Made by a program: the position numbers and the translations under genes. A model generated the notes under the pieces. That model was not told the DNA's origin and did not search any database. It saw only the letters and a program-made list of their open reading frames with translations. Of a stretch of DNA of 8,005 nt, positions 1 to 4,968 are shown one piece after another. Within the stretch, counting starts at the first letter, position 1. Every line of letters starts with the position of its first letter. Source of the DNA: Actinomycetota bacterium (GTDB taxonomy: Bacteria > Actinomycetota > Acidimicrobiia > IMCC26256 > JACDBD01); assembly GCA_013695115.1 (NCBI GenBank), contig JACDBD010000189.1, positions 1 through 8,005 of the forward strand. Direction: 5' to 3'.

Positions 1-3
1 GGC

Positions 4-612
4 GTGGGTGTGACGGAAGGGCTTGGCCTCCTCCTCGCGACGGGCGCGTCCGACTGCGAGCGCATCCGCGACGGTTTCGTGGCGCAACCGGCCAGCACCC
101 TGTCGGCGCTCGCTTATGTCGCAGTGGGCATCTGGATCGTGGTGCGGTTTCGACAGCGAGTAGCTCGAGTGTTCGGCTTGCTGGTCGTGGTCGTCGGTGT
201 CGGGAGCGTCGGCTACCACGGATGGGACGACGGCCGCGTCGAGTTCGTCCACGACGCCGCGTTCTCCGGCGCGCTGCTGTTCATCGCCGGCTTCGAGCTC
301 GTGCACTCCCGACTGGCGGGCGGGCGCTTCCCAATCGAGCGCCGATCTGTTGGTTACTGGGTCGGCACCGGCGCGTTCGCGATCGGGCTGACCGTCAACC
401 TGCTCGGCAGGACCGACGCCCCGCTATGCGCGCCGGGTAGCGCGATCCAGTGGCACGCGGTCTGGCACGTGGCGACCGCGGCCGCGCTCGGGGCGTGGGC
501 GTGGGGCGCGCTGGGACAGAAGGTGCGAGACTTTGATCAGACGAGGAGGACGTATGGCGGAGATGCGGTTCAATCACATGGAGCTGACGTTCCCGCAGGG
601 GACGCTTACTAA
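4..612 (+). CDS. CREST-superfamily (alkaline-ceramidase-like) integral membrane protein, start uncertain
   Basis: Predicted multi-pass membrane protein of about 202 aa. It has the residue pattern of the CREST superfamily (alkaline ceramidases, PAQR receptors, Per1, SID-1), regarded as membrane metal-dependent hydrolases. An N-terminal CE/QP motif (C18-E19, Q28-P29, then an ST-rich helix start) leads into the first helix. Next come S68 and H72 in a GSVGYH context, D84 after H83, and a late WHxxWH pair (H151, H155). These supply the Ser, Asp and three His of the family. Hydrophobic segments lie near 33-48, 56-72, 85-100, 117-134 and 152-170. The last 30 residues are hydrophilic, and the final 59 bases overlap the next gene. 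GTG at 4 is the first start in the window, GTG at 10 is possible, and a start left of the window cannot be excluded; no ribosome site is visible. Substrate unknown; a lipid amide or ester is family-based inference. Confidence 0.68.
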   Translation: MGVTEGLGLLLATGASDCERIRDGFVAQPASTLSALAYVAVGIWIVVRFRQRVARVFGLLVVVVGVGSVGYHGWDDGRVEFVHDAAFSGALLFIAGFELVHSRLAGGRFPIERRSVGYWVGTGAFAIGLTVNLLGRTDAPLCAPGSAIQWHAVWHVATAAALGAWAWGALGQKVRDFDQTRRTYGGDAVQSHGADVPAGDAY

Positions 613-1003
613 GGAGTTCCGCGAGGAGATCGACGGCTTCTACGGCAGCGTGTTCGGCTGGATCGGAGTCGATACCGAGGTCGTGGGCCAGCTCTGTCAC
701 ATCCTCCTCTCCGAGGAGGCCCAGCAGTTCATCCTGCTGGCCGAGAGCAACAAGCCCATGCAGTCGCCCGGCTACGACCACCTCGGCCTGCTGTTCTCGA
801 CCCGGGCCGAGGTCGACGCCAAGCTCGAACAGTGTCAGCGGTACCAGGAGAAGGACGACCGGGTGAAGATCAAGGACTACGACGACCTCGTCACCGGCGA
901 CCTCACCACCCGCGCCTTCTACGTCAAGTACCTGCTCCCGATCTACTTCGACGTGCAGTGCATGGAGCGGGTCGGCGAGCCCATTCCGAACGCGCTCACC
1001 TAG
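554..1003 (+). CDS. VOC-superfamily (glyoxalase/dioxygenase fold) protein
   Basis: A 149-aa soluble protein that looks like a vicinal-oxygen-chelate fold built of two beta-alpha-beta-beta-beta halves. The first strand carries FNHMEL with H8. The second half opens with GYDHLGLLF (H76), and a C-terminal strand has FDVQCME (E138). H8, H76 and E138 are likely metal ligands by analogy with glyoxalase I and extradiol dioxygenases. The ATG at 554 is preferred because a strong GAGGAGG lies at 543-549, four bases upstream, and because it keeps H8. The TTG at 533 and ATG at 563 are weaker. It overlaps the end of the membrane-protein gene by 59 bp and sits 18 bp before the nitronate monooxygenase gene, so the three are probably cotranscribed. 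The exact reaction cannot be told: VOC proteins include dioxygenases, isomerases and resistance proteins. Confidence 0.75.
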   Translation: MAEMRFNHMELTFPQGTLTKEFREEIDGFYGSVFGWIGVDTEVVGQLCHILLSEEAQQFILLAESNKPMQSPGYDHLGLLFSTRAEVDAKLEQCQRYQEKDDRVKIKDYDDLVTGDLTTRAFYVKYLLPIYFDVQCMERVGEPIPNALT

Positions 1004-1021
1004 CTCCGACCAGGAGACGCC

Positions 1022-2140
1022 ATGCGCACCCCCCTGTGTGACGACCTCGGGATCGAGTTCCCGATCTTCGCCTTCACGCACTGCCGCGATGTCGTAGCCG
1101 CGGTCAGCAAGGCGGGCGGGTTCGGGGTGCTCGGTGCGGTCGGGTTCTCGCCCGAGCAGCTCGAGGTCGAGCTGGGCTGGATCGACGACAACGTCGGCGA
1201 CAAGCCTTACGGCGTCGATGTCGTCATCCCGGGCAAGTACGAGGGGATGGGCGAGGACGACCCGGGCAAGCTCACGCAGCAGCTGCGCGACATGGTCCCG
1301 ACCGAGCACGTCGAGTTCGCCCAGAAGATCCTGACCGAGCACGGCGTCCCCGAGCTGCCCGAGGGCGAGGAGCGGGGCGGCCAGCTACTGGGCTGGACCA
1401 CGGCCACCGCCGCGCCCCAGATCGACGTCGCCCTCAACCACGAGAAGGTCGCGCTCGTCGCCAACGCCCTCGGCACCCCACCCGACGACGTGATCGAGGA
1501 GATCCATCACGCCGGCCGGCGCGTCGCCGCGCTCTGCGGTTCGCCCCACCAGGCCGTGCGCCACCGTGACGCCGGCGTCGACATCGTGATCGCCCAGGGC
1601 ACCGAGGCCGGTGGTCACACCGGCGAGGTCGGCTCGCTCGTGCTGTGGCCCCAGGTCATCGAAGCGGTCGCGCCCACGCCTGTCCTCGCCGCCGGCGGGA
1701 TCGGCACCGGCGCCCAGATCGCGGCGGCGCTCGCGCTCGGCGCCCAGGGTGTCTGGACCGGCTCGCTGTGGCTCACGGTCGAGGAGGCCGACCTCACCCC
1801 GGTCCAGAAGGAGCAGCTCATCGCGGCGGGCAGCCGCGACACGGTGCGGTCGCGCTCCTACACCGGCAAGCCCGCCCGCATGCTGCGCACCGACTGGACC
1901 GAGGCGTGGGAGCGCCCCGACACGCCCGACCCGCTTCCGATGCCGCTCCAGTACATGGTGTCGGGCGACGCGATCGCCCGCGCCCACCGCTATCCCGAGA
2001 GGGCGCGCGACGTGATGTTCAACCCGGTCGGTCAGGTCGTCGGGCAGATGAACCAGATCCGCAAGACGCGCGACGTCGTGCTCACGCTGGTGGACGAGTA
2101 CGTCGAGGCGACCGAGCGGCTGAACAAGCTCGGCACCTGA
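1022..2140 (+). CDS. Nitronate monooxygenase / 2-nitropropane dioxygenase-like FMN protein
   Basis: A 372-aa TIM-barrel flavoprotein of the NMO/NPD family, which oxidises alkyl nitronates with FMN and O2; relatives act as flavin reductases or dehydrogenases in catabolism. The N-terminus (RTPLCDDLGIEFPI, then THCRD and AGGFGVLGAV) is typical. The signature AQGTEAGGHTGEVG spans 191-204 with the presumed catalytic H199. The phosphate-binding AAGGIGTG is at 223-230, followed by AAALALGAQGVWTGS. The C-terminal SRSYTGKPARMLRT block is shared with the Mycobacterium tuberculosis Rv1533 type as I remember it, which has similar length and the same FxHCRDVVAAVS start. The steroid-pathway IpdC (Rv3553) is a more distant alternative. 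A good AGGAGA (1012-1017) sits four bases before the ATG. The gene ends 9 bp from the converging cupin gene. Substrate not determinable. Confidence 0.88.
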   Translation: MRTPLCDDLGIEFPIFAFTHCRDVVAAVSKAGGFGVLGAVGFSPEQLEVELGWIDDNVGDKPYGVDVVIPGKYEGMGEDDPGKLTQQLRDMVPTEHVEFAQKILTEHGVPELPEGEERGGQLLGWTTATAAPQIDVALNHEKVALVANALGTPPDDVIEEIHHAGRRVAALCGSPHQAVRHRDAGVDIVIAQGTEAGGHTGEVGSLVLWPQVIEAVAPTPVLAAGGIGTGAQIAAALALGAQGVWTGSLWLTVEEADLTPVQKEQLIAAGSRDTVRSRSYTGKPARMLRTDWTEAWERPDTPDPLPMPLQYMVSGDAIARAHRYPERARDVMFNPVGQVVGQMNQIRKTRDVVLTLVDEYVEATERLNKLGT

Positions 2141-2149
2141 GTCGCGGCG

Positions 2150-2470
2150 TCAGTCCTTCAGCTCGACGATGATCTCGTGGAACGGCTGGGTGCCGATGTT
2201 GACCGCGGTCTCGATGCCGCCCCGGTCGACCGGGATCACCATGCCTTTGATGACCTCGCCCTCGAGGTAGTCCTTGTAGGGGCCCTCGGTGTCGGGCTCG
2301 GGGTCGACCGCGACCCGGTCGCCGCCGATCTCGATCAGCAGGTGGTCCAGCTCGTGGCGATGCACGTCGCTGCGCTCGCCCGGCTGCAGCAACAGCTCCC
2401 ACACCTTCACCCGGTCGTTCTCGAACAGCACTTTGCTGCCGACGCCGCCGAGGGTCCGCTCCTTGGGCAT
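2150..2470 (-). CDS. Small single-domain cupin protein
   Basis: A 106-aa protein with one cupin barrel. Cupin motif 1 is recognisable as G31-(x5)-H37-x-H39 with D42 and H43 following, in LQPGERSDVHRHELDH. Motif 2 is shorter, around NIGTQPFHEIIVEL with H98. H37, H39 and H98 could bind a metal, though the usual Glu of motif 1 is replaced by Asp or His, so activity is uncertain. The frame is open ten codons further upstream. I chose ATG at 2470 because AGGAGG (2478-2483) lies seven bases before it and the family begins here. It is the last gene of the minus-strand series, 148 bp beyond the broken acetyltransferase, and converges on the nitronate monooxygenase gene. Small cupins may be isomerases, dioxygenases or ligand-binding proteins; no specific role can be assigned. 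Confidence 0.78.
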   Translation of the reverse strand: MPKERTLGGVGSKVLFENDRVKVWELLLQPGERSDVHRHELDHLLIEIGGDRVAVDPEPDTEGPYKDYLEGEVIKGMVIPVDRGGIETAVNIGTQPFHEIIVELKD

Positions 2471-2618
2471 GGTTCCGCCTCCTGTCCCTACTATCGGCAT
2501 TCTCGCAGAGGAGGTTGGGCGTGCGCCTCGGCCTCCGCTCGATTCGGGCGGTGGCTCAGCCCCAGCGGCTGTGACTTCGCTGCTCGAGAAGGCTGTCGCG
2601 CACGTCTGCTACGTCGTC
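2471..2618. other. Intergenic spacer between GNAT pseudogene and cupin gene
   Basis: This 148-bp stretch lies between two minus-strand genes. Apart from the cupin ribosome-binding site AGGAGG at 2478-2483 I see no convincing signal. GATAGT on the minus strand (2495-2490) resembles a -10 box, but initiation there would put the RNA start inside the Shine-Dalgarno sequence. A five-base stem (CAGCC/GGCTG) is too weak to call a terminator. No small coding frame with a ribosome site was found. Confidence 0.5.
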
Positions 2619-3165
2619 TCAGAAAAGCGCTACCGACGTGATGGCCTTGCCCATCCTGATGAGGGGAACCGGTGCTCCGCCCGAGGAGTCCTCGACCTCT
2701 TCGATGGCCTCGAATCCGGCCGCTTCGTACAACCGCCGACCAGACAGCGTGGACATGAGCTCCAACCGTGAGAAGCCCTCTGCCGCTGCTGCAGATTCGC
2801 AGAGCGAGAGAATGAGGCGACCGACGCCACGCCGGGTGAAGGCGGGATGGGTGTACATGGCCCGCACGCGTGCCGGATCCGTCGACGGGTCGAGCATGGC
2901 GCTGTCCCGACCAGCGCTGTGACTGCCGCCGTACAGCGTGGCACGGCGGCTCCAGCCGCCGCACCCGGCGATCTGTTCATCGCACTCGACGACGAAGTAG
3001 GTCTGATCGTCGATCAGCTCGGTGTCCACGCCCATGAATGGCGTGACTGGCCCTGAGCTGCGGCTCATCGAGAAAGGCCTCCTGCAGCTCGTCAATCGCG
3101 GCTTGGACCAGCGGCCCGAGTGCGGGAAGGTCGTTGGCGGTGGCGAGGCGGCTGGTGAGCGACAT
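2619..3165 (-). pseudogene. GNAT-family N-acetyltransferase, broken by a single-base frameshift
   Basis: Two overlapping minus-strand frames together make one GNAT acetyltransferase, the fold that transfers acetyl from acetyl-CoA to an amine. The first frame starts at ATG 3165, behind GGAGG at 3173-3177 (seven-base gap), and encodes a normal N-terminus through ASHAI (codon 43). It then turns into an Arg-rich run ending at a stop at 2977. The second frame picks up at 3035 with MGVDTELIDDQTYFVVE and runs to the stop at 2619. It contains GCGGWSRRATLYGG, the acetyl-CoA pyrophosphate loop RRGVGR and a C-terminal RLYEAAGFE. Dropping the base at 3036 joins them as SHAI-MGVDT, the usual wording of this subfamily, giving 181 aa with RRGVGR at 111-116. 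Both halves are otherwise well preserved, so this is either a very recent mutation or a sequencing error. Substrate unknown. Confidence 0.85.
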
Positions 3166-3205
3166 GGTGAGTCCTCCGATCGTCCGCCGGCTGGGGCCGC
3201 GAACC

Positions 3206-3223
3206 GTTTGTCGCCGAACAAAC
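3206..3223 (-). promoter_or_regulatory. Inverted repeat upstream of the GNAT gene (possible operator)
   Basis: A perfect six-base inverted repeat, GTTTGT and ACAAAC, is separated by six bases. It lies 41-58 bp upstream of the GNAT start codon and its ribosome site, in a locally AT-richer patch of an otherwise GC-rich window. Position and symmetry fit a dimeric repressor site. I recognise no specific regulator motif, and a chance dyad is possible. The remainder of the 145-bp spacer 3166-3310 shows no clear promoter hexamers and no strong terminator for the upstream LEH-like gene. Confidence 0.3.
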
Positions 3224-3310
3224 CTCAGCTTCCTTCATAGACAGCATCACAGAAGTTCTCGCCGACCGCGGAGCCCTCGTGGGAAGTCGAGCCCGACCTC
3301 TCGGAGTGGT

Positions 3311-3682
3311 TCACGACTGAATCTGGCTCATGAACTGCTGCATGTCGAAGTAGTCGCGCCAGGCGACGATCTTGCCGTCCGTCACCTCGAACGTGCCCAT
3401 CACCGGCAGCTCGATCGTATTGCCGGGCAGGTGGAACACGTCGACGCGCTCGGTCAGCACGACATCGCCGTCGGCGGCGATGTTGTCCACCCGGAACTCG
3501 ATCTTGTCGACACCCTGGGTGAACCCGGCGATCGTGGTCCGGATGGCGTCGACGCCGGTGATCGGGTCGACCGGGATGTTGTGGTACAGGGCGTCGTCGG
3601 TGAAGAACGCCATCAGCGCGTCGAGGTCGTTTGCGGACCAGGCGTCGCAGAACTTCCTGACGATCTCCGTCGGCGAGCTCAT
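3311..3682 (-). CDS. Limonene-1,2-epoxide hydrolase-like (NTF2-fold) protein
   Basis: A 123-aa NTF2-like protein that closely resembles limonene-1,2-epoxide hydrolases, which open epoxides by direct water attack. The catalytic set of Rhodococcus LEH (Tyr53, Asn55, Arg99, Asp101, Asp132) has equivalents in matching order and near-constant offset. Y33 and N35 are in LYHNIP, R79 and D81 in TERVD, and D110 in WRDYFDMQQFM. That argues for a true epoxide hydrolase rather than a generic SnoaL cyclase or NTF2 protein, though the natural epoxide is unknown. In M. tuberculosis the homologue Rv2740 (EphG) is a related enzyme. The ATG at 3682 overlaps the zinc-ribbon stop as ATGA, so translation is probably coupled. 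The frame is open upstream to 4078 but that part shadows the zinc-ribbon gene. It is the third gene of the SDR-zinc ribbon-LEH unit. Confidence 0.85.
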   Translation of the reverse strand: MSSPTEIVRKFCDAWSANDLDALMAFFTDDALYHNIPVDPITGVDAIRTTIAGFTQGVDKIEFRVDNIAADGDVVLTERVDVFHLPGNTIELPVMGTFEVTDGKIVAWRDYFDMQQFMSQIQS

Positions 3683-3924
3683 GACTGGGGCTCGACTTTC
3701 GTCCAGCCGCCGGTGACGCCCGCCAGCGCGCCCAGGTCGGCGTAGTTCTCGAAGTACCCGCACGCCGCGCACGCGAGCGTGTCGACGTCGATACCCTGTT
3801 TCACCACCGCGCCGCCCATCGGGCTGGCGACCATCCACCCGGATCCACCGCCGCCGGGGCTGATCCCGTCCCGGGCCGCGAACACGGTCGGCTGACTGCA
3901 CTTTACGCACGTGCCTCGCTTCAT
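3679..3924 (-). CDS. Small zinc-ribbon protein of unknown function
   Basis: An 81-aa protein with two CxxC knuckles, C6-V-K-C9 near the N-terminus and C52-A-A-C55, in the arrangement of a zinc ribbon. The linker of about 42 residues contains a Gly-rich loop (22-28) and no recognisable domain. The C-terminal tail is short and ends in a Trp-containing segment. I chose the ATG at 3924 because GGAGG at 3934-3938 lies nine bases upstream and the first CxxC follows at once; an earlier in-frame start at 3969 adds residues with no ribosome site. The start overlaps the SDR stop (ATGA) and its stop overlaps the LEH start (ATGA), so it is made in step with both enzymes. It could be a structural partner, a redox or metal sensor, or an accessory subunit; nothing in the sequence decides. 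Confidence 0.75.
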   Translation of the reverse strand: MKRGTCVKCSQPTVFAARDGISPGGGGSGWMVASPMGGAVVKQGIDVDTLACAACGYFENYADLGALAGVTGGWTKVEPQS

Positions 3925-4883
3925 CTGCTGTGTCCTCCCTGCTTGCGCGCACGGTACTGCTCCTGCCACTCCGATGGCGGCGGGTCGGAAGGCTTCGGTC
4001 CGGCACCAAAGAAGCGAGGCATCTCGGCCGCGAGCTCATCGGCGGTCCATCCACTGCCGTGACGCTCGAGCGTGTCATCGACCTCCCACGCCCGCACGTG
4101 CTCGACCATCCCGCCCCGCACCTGGAAGCACTGGCCCGAGATCCAACCCGCGGCCGGGGACGCGAGGTACGAGACCATCTCGGCCACGTGCACGGGGTCG
4201 GTGGGATCGAACGCCTCCTCCTCGGCGCGAGCGCGGTCGATGCGCCAGCCCACCGCCGCCATCCGGGTCTGGGCCGACGGCATGATGGTGTTGCAGGTCA
4301 CGCCGTAGGGCGCCATCTCCGTCGCCAGCGCGTCGGTGAACGCGAGCACGCCCGCCTTCGCCGCGACGTAGTTCGACTGGCCCGCGCCGCCGTACAGGAG
4401 CAGCCCGGTCGACGTGTTGACCAGGCGCCCGTAGCCGCCCCGGCCTTCCTTGTGCTCCGTGCGCCACCAGCGGCAGGCGGCCCGGCTGACCGCGAACGTC
4501 CCCGTCAGGTGCACGCGCAGCACGTCCCCCCACTCGGCGTCCTCGAGGTTGAACACCATGTGGGGACGGCCGATGCCGGCGTTGTTTACGACGATGTCGA
4601 TGCGGCCCCAGTTGTCGAGCGCCGCCTGCACGAGCGCCTCGCCGCCCTCGTAGGTGGAGATGTCGTGGGCGTCGGCCGCCGCTCTGCCGCCCGCCGTGGA
4701 GATCTCGCGCGCGACCTCCTCGGCCGGCGTCTCACCGGTGGGACTGCCGTCCATGGCCACGCCGAGGTCGTTGACCACGACCTTGGCGCCATAGCCGGCC
4801 AGCCGCAGCGCCTCCATCCGGCCGATGCCGCGCCCGGCGCCGGTGATCACCGCGACCCGCCCGTCCAGCATCCCCGTGGTCAC
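3921..4883 (-). CDS. Short-chain dehydrogenase, Hsd4A / HSD17B4 (MFE-2)-like
   Basis: A 320-aa SDR oxidoreductase. The Rossmann motif TGAGRGIG is at 14-21, VVVNDL with D39 after strand two suggests NAD(H), NNAG is at 100-103, and the catalytic S158, Y172, K176 follow in NTSTG and YVAAK. H125 replaces the usual catalytic-helix Asn (VHLTGTF), as in the dehydrogenase unit of human HSD17B4. The later CNTIMPSAQTRM and QCFQVRGGM segments also recall that enzyme. The roughly 60-residue C-terminal extension beyond a classical SDR fits mycobacterial Hsd4A (Rv3502c, about 317 aa), a steroid and (3R)-hydroxyacyl-CoA dehydrogenase of sterol side-chain degradation; Rv3548c-type SDRs are an alternative. 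I prefer GTG 4883 because GGAG (4893-4896) lies nine bases upstream; ATG 4871 is possible. The open frame upstream to 5018 overlaps the ligase and is not used. Its stop overlaps the zinc-ribbon start. Confidence 0.85.
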   Translation of the reverse strand: MTTGMLDGRVAVITGAGRGIGRMEALRLAGYGAKVVVNDLGVAMDGSPTGETPAEEVAREISTAGGRAAADAHDISTYEGGEALVQAALDNWGRIDIVVNNAGIGRPHMVFNLEDAEWGDVLRVHLTGTFAVSRAACRWWRTEHKEGRGGYGRLVNTSTGLLLYGGAGQSNYVAAKAGVLAFTDALATEMAPYGVTCNTIMPSAQTRMAAVGWRIDRARAEEEAFDPTDPVHVAEMVSYLASPAAGWISGQCFQVRGGMVEHVRAWEVDDTLERHGSGWTADELAAEMPRFFGAGPKPSDPPPSEWQEQYRARKQGGHSR

Positions 4884-4894
4884 ACTTTCCCGCT

Positions 4895-4913
4895 CCCGGC
4901 CCTTCGGGCCGGG
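4895..4913 (-). promoter_or_regulatory. GC-only hairpin overlapping the SDR ribosome-binding region
   Basis: A perfect 8-bp stem, all G-C pairs, with a three-base loop (arms 4895-4902 and 4906-4913). In the minus-strand transcript its second arm ends in GGG that is shared with the presumed GGGAG ribosome site of the SDR gene (4897-4893). When folded it would partly hide that site. It could also be the second of two tandem transcription-slowing hairpins. No T-run follows. Confidence 0.5.
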
Positions 4914-4934
4914 CCGCTCGGGCCCCGGCTCGCT

Positions 4935-4957
4935 GCGGCGCAGGATACCTGCGCCGC
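4935..4957 (-). terminator. Strong hairpin just after the acyl-CoA ligase stop (T-tract-less terminator candidate)
   Basis: A perfect 10-bp stem (4935-4944 with 4948-4957) closes a three-base loop and begins 11 bases after the ligase stop codon at 4969 in the direction of transcription. No T-run follows. Many actinobacterial terminators lack one, so a terminator or an mRNA 3'-end stabiliser is plausible. With the second hairpin at 4895-4913 it fills most of the 85-bp spacer and probably sets different transcript levels for the two halves of the cluster. Confidence 0.55.
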
Positions 4958-4968
4958 GGTCGCTCGCC

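Noticed and set aside
395..1342. 315-codon open frame on the minus strand
   Set aside because: Antisense to the VOC and nitronate monooxygenase genes; its Asp/Leu/Val/Arg-rich sequence mirrors their codons.
2490..2495. GATAGT as a promoter -10 box for the cupin gene
   Set aside because: RNA starting there would begin within the Shine-Dalgarno, and no -35 box is present.
2977..3165. A free-standing 62-aa protein
   Set aside because: It is the N-terminal piece of the frameshifted acetyltransferase; after codon 43 it becomes an Arg-rich out-of-frame tail.
3933..3938. Reading the dehydrogenase-zinc ribbon-LEH junctions as gene fusion or decay
   Set aside because: Each junction has a clean ATGA overlap and each protein keeps complete motifs, so these are three separate coupled genes.
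3311..4078. A 255-aa protein ending in the LEH domain
   Set aside because: The N-terminal half shadows the zinc-ribbon and dehydrogenase genes; ATG 3682 in an ATGA overlap is the natural start.
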